From positions 39,215 to 103,214 of IMG/VR virus record IMGVR_UViG_3300034200_001536: a stretch of 64,000 nt of DNA, one strand, 5' to 3'. The DNA is from a virus. Below, piece after piece: positions 42,864 through 51,164 of this stretch. The notes beneath the pieces were generated by a model, which ran no database searches, was not told the origin of the DNA, and saw only the letters and a list, made by a program, of their open reading frames with translations. Both the position numbers and the translations under genes were made by a program. Numbering within the stretch: position 1 is the first letter of the stretch; each line of letters begins with the position of its first letter.

Positions 42864-43793
42864 ATGGCTCTAGGATTATGCTGTCAATGGATTGAAGAGA
42901 AGAAAAAGCGTAACGGCTCTGTAGTTACAGAAAATATTATCAATGAAAAGAGCTTGCAGCTTGGAAGCTATAAGTCTGGAAAATATTCAGAGCAGAGAAT
43001 TATTGATACTTATCATAATAATGTAGATGAACATATTAAGATTTTTCCTAAGCTAGTTGAGAACAATGTTAAGTCATTTCGTATTTCTAGTTCCTTATTT
43101 CCTCTTTATGAATTTGCGGGAAATCTAGCCAGAAACGACCAAGCTCTTATTAATAAACTTGCTTATCTTGGTGGTTTGTTTTTCAAGCACGACATTCGTG
43201 TAACTACGCATCCCGGCCAATTTACAATTATTAACAGTAATACAGACCGCATTATTCAAAATTCTATTCGTGAACTAGAATACCATGCATGGATTTTTGA
43301 TATGATGGGATTTGATAAAACACCGCATTATGCTATCAATATTCACGGCGGTAAGCGTGGCAATTTAGAAAAACTTGTAGAAGTAACAAATACATTACCA
43401 GAAAATGTGAAAAGCCGTCTTACTTTTGAGAATGACGAAAGGTGCTTCAATGTTAAACAATTGCTCACAGTCCACGAAAAAACTGGTGTTCCTGTCGTTC
43501 TTGATACTCATCACCATTCTTTTGGAAGTAATGATTTATCTCTCATAGATGCATTTTATGAAACTCTAAAAACATGGGGTAAGATAAAACCATTACAACA
43601 TCTTTCTAATACAGAAGTAGGAAAGCAAAATGGCTCATTCTCCGATAGACGAGCGCATTCAAAGTTTATTCATTATGTGCCAGATATTCAGCTAGCGGCA
43701 ATAAGAGATAATCTTATTGATGTCGATGTTGAGGCTAAAATGAAAAATCTTGCTCTAATTAAAATGAGACAAGATTATGACATTAAATTCTAA
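42864..43793 (+). CDS. uvsE: UV damage endonuclease (UvsE/UVDE family)
   Basis: The start is ATG 42864 with SD TTGGAG; the upstream GTG lies in the terminator. The 309-residue TIM-barrel protein carries UVDE motifs in order: GLCCQW, RISSSLFP, THPGQF, NIHGGKRG, LTFENDERC, LDTHHH and DVDVEAKMKNLAL. These supply the His, Glu and Asp metal ligands. The enzyme nicks 5' of UV photoproducts. T4 uses the unrelated DenV, so this is a different repair solution. Confidence 0.88.
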   Translation: MALGLCCQWIEEKKKRNGSVVTENIINEKSLQLGSYKSGKYSEQRIIDTYHNNVDEHIKIFPKLVENNVKSFRISSSLFPLYEFAGNLARNDQALINKLAYLGGLFFKHDIRVTTHPGQFTIINSNTDRIIQNSIRELEYHAWIFDMMGFDKTPHYAINIHGGKRGNLEKLVEVTNTLPENVKSRLTFENDERCFNVKQLLTVHEKTGVPVVLDTHHHSFGSNDLSLIDAFYETLKTWGKIKPLQHLSNTEVGKQNGSFSDRRAHSKFIHYVPDIQLAAIRDNLIDVDVEAKMKNLALIKMRQDYDIKF

Positions 43794-43998
43794 AGGAAAA
43801 TTTAAACCTAAAATCGGTCAACTTGTTGCTTGGCCTATGCAATATAATTTTTCGGGAGAATTAATAGAACACTTAGGTTTAATAACATATATATTTCCAG
43901 ATGGTTTAGTTGAAGTAACGTTCTTGAAAAATAATTGGATTATTACTTTGCAGACAAAACATTTACGTTTATTAAATGATGTTGCAAGCACAGATTAG
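43777..43998 (+). CDS. Small hypothetical protein, SH3-like
   Basis: A 73-residue protein overlapping the end of uvsE by 17 bases. It is beta-rich (KIGQLVAWP, GLITYIFPDGLVEVTFL) with the spacing of a small SH3-like barrel, common in tiny phage proteins. Role unknown. Confidence 0.5.
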   Translation: MTLNSKGKFKPKIGQLVAWPMQYNFSGELIEHLGLITYIFPDGLVEVTFLKNNWIITLQTKHLRLLNDVASTD

Positions 43999-44009
43999 TG
44001 TGATAGTAT
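43982..44009 (+). promoter_or_regulatory. Extended -10 promoter before deaminase region
   Basis: TTGCAA (43982-43987), 16 bases, TAGTAT (44004-44009) with TG one base before the -10. It lies 32 bases before ATG 44041, which has SD AAGGAG. Confidence 0.5.
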
Positions 44010-44040
44010 GTATTCAGTAGTTCCAACCAAGGAGAAAGAA

Positions 44041-44160
44041 ATGGATACCGATGCGACGACGAGCTATGTGAAGAAGCATAACGACATTGAGGATAAGATG
44101 ATTCCCCATGTGGAAGCTTCTAAAAAGGTTCGGAGGTATCTTCCAGCTGGCTAAAAAGCT
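44041..44160 (+). CDS. 39-residue ORF overlapping the deaminase start
   Basis: ATG at 44041 with strong SD AAGGAG encodes a 39-residue charged peptide (MDTDATTSYVKKHNDIEDKM ...) ending at TAA 44158-44160. It overlaps the deaminase frame by 53 bases. It may be a small gene that couples translation into the deaminase, or its true N-terminus separated by a frameshift. Confidence 0.45.
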
Positions 44161-44509
44161 TGCTGGTAATTCTACTTATGGAAATTTTCGGCATGGTGCT
44201 GTGCTTGTACGGGGTGGTGCAATCGTTGGTTTGGGCATTAATTCAGAAAAATACTGCTCTGTTGGTAGAAACTATCGTCCCGAAGAGAAGGGTAATGCAA
44301 CGTACCATGCAGAAATCAAGGCGCTATTAAATATCCCCAGACACATTTCTAAGGGAGCTGTTATGTATGTTGCACGTTGCTCTAAGAACGGTGAAGATGA
44401 CCGCATGAGCAAACCGTGCACTATGTGTCATGCCGTTATGGAAGAACGAGGCATCCGTAAGGTTTATTACACAGTCGATAATGAAGTTGTTGGTACTTAT
44501 AAGTTTTAA
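44108..44509 (+). CDS. Deoxycytidylate/cytidine deaminase-like protein
   Basis: The 133-residue protein has deaminase zinc motifs: HAEIKALL (His-Ala-Glu) and KPCTMCHAVMEERGI (Pro-Cys-x-x-Cys). The N-terminal part contains YGNFRHGAVLVRGGAIVGLG, the conserved first strands. The family deaminates dCMP or a related nucleotide, feeding dUMP to ThyX (51451). The ATG has no SD and lies inside the 39-residue ORF in another frame, so translational coupling is likely. Confidence 0.78.
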   Translation: MWKLLKRFGGIFQLAKKLAGNSTYGNFRHGAVLVRGGAIVGLGINSEKYCSVGRNYRPEEKGNATYHAEIKALLNIPRHISKGAVMYVARCSKNGEDDRMSKPCTMCHAVMEERGIRKVYYTVDNEVVGTYKF

Positions 44510-44520
44510 AGGATTATAAT

Positions 44521-44655
44521 ATGATTATTTATTTGCTTATTGGTTTTAACATTATTACTGCTCTTTTTGCACTAGAGATGTTCTTGCAAAATCGTGCATT
44601 ACGTTCAGGCTTGGTAGAAGAATTTAAAAAAGAAATTTCAAATAAGGAAATTTAG
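44521..44655 (+). CDS. Small single-span membrane protein
   Basis: A 44-residue ORF with AGGATTATAAT before its ATG. Residues ~2-22 form one membrane segment (IIYLLIGFNIITALFALEMF), followed by a charged cytoplasmic tail. It fills the gap between deaminase and the next gene. Role unknown. Confidence 0.5.
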   Translation: MIIYLLIGFNIITALFALEMFLQNRALRSGLVEEFKKEISNKEI

Positions 44656-44657
44656 CG

Positions 44658-44867
44658 ATGGATAATAATTTAAATATAATGAAGCTTATTTCTAATCTTG
44701 AAAGCGAGAATGACTTTCTCAAGACACAATTAAAAGTAGCTATAGATGATTTGTCTAATCTACGTAAAGAAGTACAAAATCTTAGGTTAGAATTATTAAC
44801 TATTCATGGGCAATGTCTAGAAGAGCATCACAGGAAAGGAATTTGTCCTAATGAACGACTCTACTAA
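44658..44867 (+). CDS. Small coiled-coil protein
   Basis: A 69-residue protein, Leu/Asn/Glu heptads (LISNLESENDFLKTQLKVAI ...) over residues 8-50, ending in a Cys/His-containing tail. It overlaps the RNase H gene start by 17 bases. Confidence 0.55.
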   Translation: MDNNLNIMKLISNLESENDFLKTQLKVAIDDLSNLRKEVQNLRLELLTIHGQCLEEHHRKGICPNERLY

Positions 44868-45825
44868 GAAACGTGTATTAGTTATTGACGGTAATAATCT
44901 TTATATCCGCAATTATGTCATGAATCCTGCCGTATCTACCAAAGGTGACCCTATTGGTGGAATATTTGGTACTATTAAGTCATTACAGAAGCTATGCCGT
45001 GAAATTAAGCCAAATCGTATTGTTATTGCTTGGGATGGAAAAGGCGGCTCTTCAAAACGTAGAGCGGTAAACAAGAATTATAAAGAGGGACGCAAACCGT
45101 TCCGTTTAAACCGAAACATTCGCAACTTAAATGAAAATGAAGAACTAGAAAATAAAATCTGGCAAATGACCAGAGTAGTAGAATATTTAAATAACTTTCC
45201 TATTATTCAGCTACTACTAGATGCAGTAGAAGCTGATGATATTATTTCTGCCATTTGCCAGCATCAACAATTAACAGATTATAATAAAGTAATCGTATCC
45301 AACGATAAGGATTTTATACAACTTTGCAAGCATGATACTATTCTCTATAGACCCGTTCAAGATGAAATTTTAAACACAAAACGGATAGTAGAAGAATATG
45401 GTATTCACCCTACTAATTTTTGCTTGGCAAGAGCCATTTCTGGCGATACAAGCGATAATTTGGTCGGGGTTGGTGGTGCAGGTTTGCCAACAATTGCTAA
45501 AAGATTTCCGCAATTAAGGGAAGATAAATCTTATCGTATTGATGATATCGTTGATGTTTGCAAAAATACAGAAAGCAAAATCAAACTATTCTCTAACATT
45601 GTAGAACATCAAGATTTAATTCGGGAAAACTATAAGATAATGCAATTAGCTATTCCTAACATGTCTATTCAGGATATGCAAAAAATTAATTATGCATTAG
45701 AAAATAGCGAATGCACTTTTAACAAAACTGAATTGGTAACTATGATGTTAAAGGACGGTTTTGGTGAAAGCAATTTTGAAGAATTATATGCACACATGAA
45801 TAAGATTGTTGTGGAGAATTGTTAA
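44851..45825 (+). CDS. 5'-3' exonuclease / RNase H (T4 Rnh, FEN-like)
   Basis: The 324-residue PIN/FEN-fold protein has Asp13 in VLVIDGNNLYIRN, IAWDGKGGSSKRR (about 59-71), EADDIISAI and VSNDKDFIQL carrying the acidic metal ligands, and a helix-hairpin region GDTSDNLVGVGGAGLPTI. It removes RNA primers and flaps during lagging-strand synthesis, like T4 RNase H. A free-standing HNH endonuclease gene follows directly. Confidence 0.87.
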   Translation: MNDSTKKRVLVIDGNNLYIRNYVMNPAVSTKGDPIGGIFGTIKSLQKLCREIKPNRIVIAWDGKGGSSKRRAVNKNYKEGRKPFRLNRNIRNLNENEELENKIWQMTRVVEYLNNFPIIQLLLDAVEADDIISAICQHQQLTDYNKVIVSNDKDFIQLCKHDTILYRPVQDEILNTKRIVEEYGIHPTNFCLARAISGDTSDNLVGVGGAGLPTIAKRFPQLREDKSYRIDDIVDVCKNTESKIKLFSNIVEHQDLIRENYKIMQLAIPNMSIQDMQKINYALENSECTFNKTELVTMMLKDGFGESNFEELYAHMNKIVVENC

Positions 45826-45826
45826 T

Positions 45827-46726
45827 ATGCCAAAAGGACAAAAATTTACAACTGAAACTTGCGTTAAAGCTGTATTAGAAAAATTTCCACAAAATAAAGA
45901 TAGATATGATTATAGTTTAGTAGATTATAAAAATAATAAAACCCATGTAGACATAATTTGTCTGCTTCATGGTATTTTCCAACAAACACCCGAAAAGCAC
46001 TTAAAAGGGAATGGTTGTTCAAAATGTGCTGTTGAAAAACAAACTAAAACACATCAACAGTTTTTTGAAGATGCACAGAAAATTCATTTCGGTAAATATA
46101 TTTATTTATCGTCTTATGAAACTAAAAAAACAAAAATGAAAATGCTATGTAAGGATTGCCAAAATGTGTTTCTGCAAACACCTGATAGCCATTTAAATGG
46201 TAGTGGCTGTCCAAAATGTGCAAAAGAAAAAAGTATTCTTGGCCTCAAGTTAGCTAGCAAAATTACTGCGAAAATAAATAATAAAAGAGCTAGAATATTT
46301 AGCGATGAAAAAACTGGCTTTTACATCAATAAAGCTATTTGGAATTCCTATAAAAAAGGAGCTTTAGAAAGAAATCTTATTTTTGAAATAAAACCAGAAG
46401 ATATTTTTAATTTATATAAAAAGCAAAATGGTTTATGTGTTTATACAGGTGCAAAATTAAATTGTGATAGTATTGTTTCTAAAAAAATTGATTGGTCTAT
46501 TGATAGAATAGATAATAGTAAAGGTTATACGAAAGATAACATTCTTTTAGTTTCTAAAACAGCAAACATGTTTAGAAACAGAAGTACAATAAAAGAAATG
46601 TTAGAATTTTGTAATATGGTTGTTTCGGTACATAATGGAATGGATAAATATTCTAGTATGTCTCCAGAAGAAAAGGCAGAAATTTTAAAATCACACTCTA
46701 TCCGTTTTAATAAAAAGAAGGATTAG
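45827..46726 (+). CDS. HNH homing endonuclease with zinc-ribbon repeats
   Basis: The start is ATG 45827, giving 299 residues. Two similar units (around 40-67 and 103-131: H/K-x-x-x-x-C-x-x-x, F-x-Q-T-P-x-x-H-L-x-G-x-G-C-x-K-C) are DNA-binding zinc ribbons typical of phage homing enzymes. The C-terminal half has an HNH-type core GLCVYTGAKLNC ... WSIDRIDNSKGYTKDNILL. It is AT-richer than its replication neighbours and sits between two of them, as a mobile gene would. Confidence 0.78.
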   Translation: MPKGQKFTTETCVKAVLEKFPQNKDRYDYSLVDYKNNKTHVDIICLLHGIFQQTPEKHLKGNGCSKCAVEKQTKTHQQFFEDAQKIHFGKYIYLSSYETKKTKMKMLCKDCQNVFLQTPDSHLNGSGCPKCAKEKSILGLKLASKITAKINNKRARIFSDEKTGFYINKAIWNSYKKGALERNLIFEIKPEDIFNLYKKQNGLCVYTGAKLNCDSIVSKKIDWSIDRIDNSKGYTKDNILLVSKTANMFRNRSTIKEMLEFCNMVVSVHNGMDKYSSMSPEEKAEILKSHSIRFNKKKD

Positions 46727-46729
46727 TTT

Positions 46730-47005
46730 ATGTCAGAACAAAAAAGTTGGTTTAGAGATTACATGGAAGATAGATTTATCTGTCCATATTGTCACGAAAC
46801 ATATGAGGAAGATGAATATCTTTGGCAAAGAATAGATTTTGATGGCGAAAAAGGTGACTCTTATAGAGTTATAAGATGCACTAAATGTGATAATAAATTT
46901 CAACTTTTTATTTGGTCTTCTATACATTATATGACCGAACCGCATTTCTCAAAACCTATTGCAGAAAAGCCTAAACTAACTTTAATTAAAGGCGGAAAAG
47001 AATAG
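46730..47005 (+). CDS. Small zinc-ribbon protein
   Basis: A 91-residue protein with two Cys pairs (CPYC at ~18-21; CTKC at ~50-53), a classic zinc ribbon. It lies between the HNH gene and the helicase promoter. Function unknown; a nucleic-acid-binding accessory is possible. Confidence 0.6.
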   Translation: MSEQKSWFRDYMEDRFICPYCHETYEEDEYLWQRIDFDGEKGDSYRVIRCTKCDNKFQLFIWSSIHYMTEPHFSKPIAEKPKLTLIKGGKE

Positions 47006-47007
47006 GT

Positions 47008-47035
47008 TTGAAACAATCTGTATAGGTGTTATAGT
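47008..47035 (+). promoter_or_regulatory. Sigma70 extended -10 promoter for replicative helicase
   Basis: TTGAAA (47008-47013), 16 bases, TATAGT (47030-47035), with TG one base before the -10. It is the best match to the bacterial consensus in the window. It lies 22 bases before the ATG, which has SD TGGAGG. Confidence 0.6.
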
Positions 47036-47057
47036 ATAGTGAACCTTTGGAGGAACA

Positions 47058-48437
47058 ATGTCGTTTATTAACGAAAAACAATCTTTTGAGCGGTACGGAA
47101 AAACATTCCAAGAAAATCTTGTACAATTAATGCTGGATGACCGTAGTTTTTGCGACCAGATGAATGAGTTGTTGGATACAAATTTCTTTGAACTTAAATA
47201 CCTACGTGTATTCGTAGACAAGATATTTGATTACCGTAAGAAATATGGTACCCATCCATCACGGGATACAATTACAACTATCTTACGTACAGATATTGAT
47301 AAAGAAAACGAACTATTACAAAAGCAAGTTCGTGAATACTTTGCTCGTATATCTTCTAATGAATTCAGCGTAGACGGCGAACAACATATTAAAGACACTT
47401 CTCTTGATTTCTGCAAAAAGCAGAAGTTAAAGGAAGCTATGATTAAAAGCGTAGGTCTTATTCAGAATTCCTCATATGATGAAATTTCTAAAATTATTAA
47501 TGATGCACTCAAGCTTGGAACAGATAATAATCATGGTTATGATTTTATTCTTGACTTTGAAAAACGTTTTGAATTGAAGGCTCGCAATCCAGTTTCAACT
47601 GGTTGGGAGCTTATTGATAACATTTCCAAAGGTGGTCTTGGGCGTGGTGAATTGGGTGTTGTAATTGCTCCAACAGGCGCAGGTAAAAGCATGGCTCTTG
47701 TTCATCTTGGTGCTATGGCTTTACAAGCAGGATTAAACGTAGTGCATTATACTCTTGAATTACAGGATAAAGTAGTAGCCTTACGTTACGATTCCTGTAT
47801 TACTGGCATTTCCCTAGCCGATGTTAAGGAACAAAAAGATATTGTTTGGAATGGCGTAAAGGATGTTAAAGGTAAGCTTATTATTAAAGAATACCCAACG
47901 AAGTCAGCTTCTACCAACACTATTAAGAATCACCTTGAGAAGCTAAAGCGTAAGGATTTCCGAATTGATATGGTCATTGTGGATTACGGTGACCTAATTA
48001 GACCCGTTAGCGCACAAAAGGAGAAACGTATTGAGCTTGAGAGCATCTATGAGGAATTGCGAGGATTAGCACAGGTATATCAATGTTCCCTATGGACAGC
48101 ATCACAAACAAATCGTTCTGGACTAAATGCAGAAGTAATTACGATGGAAAGCATTTCCGAAGCGTTCAACAAATGTTTCGTTGCCGATTTCATCTTCACT
48201 ATTTCCAGAACAATCAAAGATAAAAATATGAATGAAGGCAGACTATTTGTAGCTAAGAATCGCAATGGACCAGATGGATTAGTATTCCCAATTTTTATGG
48301 ATACAAGTAATGTTAAAATAAAGGTTCTTTCTCAAAGTGCAGAAAGTGCAACAGAAATAATTGAGAAGGCAACAAAAAAACAGGAAGAGAATTTAAAGCA
48401 GAAGTACAAAAACTATAAGAAGGAAAAGAAAGGTTAA
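47058..48437 (+). CDS. Replicative DNA helicase (DnaB/gp41-like)
   Basis: This 459-residue protein has an N-terminal helical domain (1-~170) and a RecA-fold motor: Walker A APTGAGKS near 205, HYTLELQDKVVALRYDS, Walker B MVIVDYGDLI near 300, then SLWTASQTNRSG and the R-finger region FVAKNRNGPDG. A Lys/Glu-rich C-terminal tail follows. It forms the hexameric helicase that partners the primase at 2157 and the polymerase holoenzyme. Confidence 0.9.
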   Translation: MSFINEKQSFERYGKTFQENLVQLMLDDRSFCDQMNELLDTNFFELKYLRVFVDKIFDYRKKYGTHPSRDTITTILRTDIDKENELLQKQVREYFARISSNEFSVDGEQHIKDTSLDFCKKQKLKEAMIKSVGLIQNSSYDEISKIINDALKLGTDNNHGYDFILDFEKRFELKARNPVSTGWELIDNISKGGLGRGELGVVIAPTGAGKSMALVHLGAMALQAGLNVVHYTLELQDKVVALRYDSCITGISLADVKEQKDIVWNGVKDVKGKLIIKEYPTKSASTNTIKNHLEKLKRKDFRIDMVIVDYGDLIRPVSAQKEKRIELESIYEELRGLAQVYQCSLWTASQTNRSGLNAEVITMESISEAFNKCFVADFIFTISRTIKDKNMNEGRLFVAKNRNGPDGLVFPIFMDTSNVKIKVLSQSAESATEIIEKATKKQEENLKQKYKNYKKEKKG

Positions 48438-48438
48438 T

Positions 48439-48693
48439 ATGAAAAAAGTTATAATGTTTTCAGCTAGTTGGTGCCGCCCCTGTCAAGCAACAAAACCAAC
48501 ATTTAATGCTTTAAAGGAAGAGTTGAAAGATGTTACTATGGAAGTGGTAGATGTTAATGAACAAGAAGCATTGGCACAAGAACATGAAATTCGTGCGGTT
48601 CCAACTTTCGTACTATTTAATGGCGAGGATGAAGTCGCTCGTATGAGCGGTGGAGCAAGCGCAGAAAAATTAAAAGCATTTATAAATCAATAA
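48439..48693 (+). CDS. Thioredoxin
   Basis: This 84-residue thioredoxin fold has the redox motif Cys12-Arg-Pro-Cys15 (ASWCRPCQ) and the cis-proline segment RAVPTFVLF near 53-61. It starts one base after the helicase stop and lies just before the class II ribonucleotide reductase, whose C-terminal cysteines it probably reduces. Confidence 0.88.
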   Translation: MKKVIMFSASWCRPCQATKPTFNALKEELKDVTMEVVDVNEQEALAQEHEIRAVPTFVLFNGEDEVARMSGGASAEKLKAFINQ

Positions 48694-48706
48694 AGGAAAT
48701 AATAAA

Positions 48707-50578
48707 ATGTCAAACTGGTCCAACCTTGCAAAAGTGGTATATAAGCGTACATATGCTCGTAAAGATTCTGGTCAATTAGAAAATTGGGCAGACACTGTTG
48801 AACGTGTAGTTCGTGGTAATGTTCAAGGTCACAATGTTTCAACAGAAGAGATTGAACGTTTGCGTTATTACTTAATGAATCGCAAGGCGGGTCCAGCTGG
48901 ACGTGGTTGGTGGTACAGCGGTGCACCAAGCCATAAAAAGCTTGGTGGAGTTGCACTTAATAATTGCTGGTTCGTAGCAGGCGACGAATGGAATAATTTC
49001 GTATTAGCACAAGATTTGCTAATGCTTGGTGGCGGTGTAGGTATGAGCGTTGAACACCGCTTTGTAAGCAAGCTACCAAGACTAAAGAAAGATGTAAATA
49101 TAGTCAGCCGTGAAACAAAAGATGCTGACTTTATCGTTCCAGATTCCCGTGAAGGTTGGAATGAATTAACACGTAGAGTATTGGAAGCCTATTTTGTAAC
49201 GGGTAAATCCTTTTCATATTCTACAGTTTGTATCCGCCCAGCAGGAGAACAAATCAAAGGTTTCGGCGGCGTATCCAGCGGTCCAAAACCATTAGTAGTT
49301 TATGTAGAAAAATTAGTAGGACTATTAAAGTCCCGTGAAGGTCGTCATTTACGCCCTGTAGATGCCGCTGATATTCTCTGTTCAATTGGAGAAATGGTTG
49401 TTAGCGGCAACGTTCGTCGTTCTGCAATTATTATCCTTGGCGACCCTTGGGATAAGGAATATCTAAAAGCAAAACGTTGGGACTTAGGCAATATCCCAAC
49501 TCAACGTGCTATGGCTAACTTCTCTGTTGTTGTAGACGATGTAGAAGATTTACATCCCTTATTCTGGAAAACATATGAACAAGGCGAGCCATTTGGTATT
49601 GTAAACCGTAAGAACATCCAGAAATATGCACGCATGGGCGATTTAAAGCCCGATACAGCAGTTGGTGTAAACCCATGTGCAGAAGCTACATTAGAAGATG
49701 GTGAACCATGCAACCTTCAAGAAATTGCGTTACCTAATCTTTTAAACGAAGAAGAATTTATTGAAGCAGCACGTTTAATGCATCGTTGGGGTAAGCGTGT
49801 AACTATGGAAACATATCACCAACCAAAATGTGACGCCGTTGTGAAACGTAATCGCAGAATTGGTACAGGTATTACAGGATGTCTACAAAGTCCGCTATTT
49901 AATCCTGACACATTAGATAGAGCTTATGCGGCAATCCAAAAAGAAAATCGGGACTATTCAAAGGAATTAAACATTCCAGAAAGCATCCGTACCACTGTTA
50001 TTAAGCCTAGTGGAACAATCAGCAAAGTTATGGATTGCTATGAAGGTGTACATCCAGCATACTCACGTCATATCATTCAACGTGTACGTTTTGCTGGTAA
50101 CGACCCGCTACTTCCATTATTACGTGAAGCAGGACATTATATGGAGCCAACTATTCGCTTTGATGGTACATTAGACCACAACACGCAGGTTGTAGACTTT
50201 TATGTTGCAGCACCAGAAAATGCCCCTGTAGCTGACGAGGATTGGACAACATGGAAGCAATTAGATGTTGTTAAAATGGCTCAGAAACATTGGGCAGACC
50301 AAGCAGTAAGCGTTACTGTATATTATAAGCAAAGCGAATTAGAAGAACTAAAGACATGGTTAAAAGATAATCTTAAGTATCTCAAGACTATTTCTTTCCT
50401 TTGCCATAGTGAACACGGGTTTAAACAAGCACCAAAAGAAAAGATTAGCAAAGAACAATATGAAAAGCTATCTGCCAAGATTAAGCCAATTAATATTGAT
50501 GAAAAAGATGTTGGTCAAGCAGATTTGCTTAGTTCTATGGAATGCGCCGATGGAGCAGGAATCTGCCCAGTTAAATAA
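48707..50578 (+). CDS. nrdJ: Class II (B12-dependent) ribonucleotide reductase, monomeric type
   Basis: The 623-residue protein resembles the adenosylcobalamin-dependent monomeric type (as in Lactobacillus). Features are Cys87 (NNCWF), GGGVGMSVE, IKGFGGVSSGP, and the active-site block NPCAEATLEDGEPCNL near 322-337 with the radical cysteine and Glu. C-terminal Cys613 and Cys620 (CADGAGICPVK) are the thioredoxin-reducible pair. No separate radical-generating subunit is nearby, as expected for class II. It reduces ribonucleotides without oxygen or iron, but needs host B12. Confidence 0.9.
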   Translation: MSNWSNLAKVVYKRTYARKDSGQLENWADTVERVVRGNVQGHNVSTEEIERLRYYLMNRKAGPAGRGWWYSGAPSHKKLGGVALNNCWFVAGDEWNNFVLAQDLLMLGGGVGMSVEHRFVSKLPRLKKDVNIVSRETKDADFIVPDSREGWNELTRRVLEAYFVTGKSFSYSTVCIRPAGEQIKGFGGVSSGPKPLVVYVEKLVGLLKSREGRHLRPVDAADILCSIGEMVVSGNVRRSAIIILGDPWDKEYLKAKRWDLGNIPTQRAMANFSVVVDDVEDLHPLFWKTYEQGEPFGIVNRKNIQKYARMGDLKPDTAVGVNPCAEATLEDGEPCNLQEIALPNLLNEEEFIEAARLMHRWGKRVTMETYHQPKCDAVVKRNRRIGTGITGCLQSPLFNPDTLDRAYAAIQKENRDYSKELNIPESIRTTVIKPSGTISKVMDCYEGVHPAYSRHIIQRVRFAGNDPLLPLLREAGHYMEPTIRFDGTLDHNTQVVDFYVAAPENAPVADEDWTTWKQLDVVKMAQKHWADQAVSVTVYYKQSELEELKTWLKDNLKYLKTISFLCHSEHGFKQAPKEKISKEQYEKLSAKIKPINIDEKDVGQADLLSSMECADGAGICPVK

Positions 50579-50587
50579 TCTTTCTTC

Positions 50588-50616
50588 TTAACAAGGGAGC
50601 GGCACTATGGTACAAA
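50588..50616 (+). promoter_or_regulatory. Extended -10 promoter nested in a terminator hairpin
   Basis: TTAACA (50588-50593), 17 bases, TACAAA (50611-50616) with TG one base before. The -10 is in the loop of the hairpin 50600-50639. Confidence 0.5.
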
Positions 50617-50639
50617 AGACTGTAGTGCCGTTTTCTTTT
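50600..50639 (+). terminator. Terminator hairpin after nrdJ enclosing a promoter
   Basis: An 8-bp stem CGGCACTA/TAGTGCCG with a 15-base loop, followed by TTTTCTTTT. Confidence 0.8.
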
Positions 50640-50651
50640 GGAGGAATCGCT

Positions 50652-50894
50652 ATGTTTAATATCAAAGTAATTGAAAATGAATTAACAACTCGCTCTAATC
50701 ATGAAGTGCGATTTTCCCATGAGTCATATTATATGTCCGATGATTTTGGTTTCTACCGTAAATTAATCGTGGATAATAAGGACACAGGAATTAAAGTTCG
50801 ATTAGACCAGTTGCAAGAAGCTGAAGAACGTGGTAGATTAGAAGATAAGTACAAAGTCCTGCTAGGACAAATACAGAAGGTCACTAACCAATAG
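50652..50894 (+). CDS. Small hypothetical protein
   Basis: The start is ATG 50652 with SD GGAGG (50640-50644); an ATG at 50607 lies in the terminator loop and is rejected. The product has 80 residues: beta-rich first half (MFNIKVIENELTTRSNHEVR) and a helical, charged end (LQEAEERGRLEDKYKVLLGQ). No family recognised. Confidence 0.6.
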   Translation: MFNIKVIENELTTRSNHEVRFSHESYYMSDDFGFYRKLIVDNKDTGIKVRLDQLQEAEERGRLEDKYKVLLGQIQKVTNQ

Positions 50895-50902
50895 GAGAAT
50901 AT

Positions 50903-51163
50903 ATGTCACAATCTGTCGCCAACGTATCTGATAAGCCGAAGTCTAAGGAAGAGCGCATCAAGGATTTTGTTCGTGCGTTAGGGTCTATTGACCAAGCCAT
51001 GCAACCATTTAAAGAACAGCGAGCAGACCTAAAGAAAAACTACGTTGAGAATGATTGGTTGAGCAAGGAAGAGCTAAAATATGTAAGTAAAGCCTATACT
51101 CTTGCCAAGAAGAGCGACTTTGATATCGATAAGTTTGTAGATGCTTTCAACAAGGTAAAGTAA
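50903..51163 (+). CDS. Small helical hypothetical protein
   Basis: An 86-residue protein with SD TAGGAG. It is helical and charged throughout, with KSKEERIKDFVRALGSIDQA then two further helices. It vaguely recalls small DNA-binding helical proteins, but no motif is decisive. Confidence 0.55.
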   Translation: MSQSVANVSDKPKSKEERIKDFVRALGSIDQAMQPFKEQRADLKKNYVENDWLSKEELKYVSKAYTLAKKSDFDIDKFVDAFNKVK

Positions 51164-51164
51164 T

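Noticed and set aside
50903-51163. gp33-like late transcription co-activator or GapR-like protein
   Set aside because: Size and helicity fit loosely, but no sequence motif supports either, so it is left as hypothetical.
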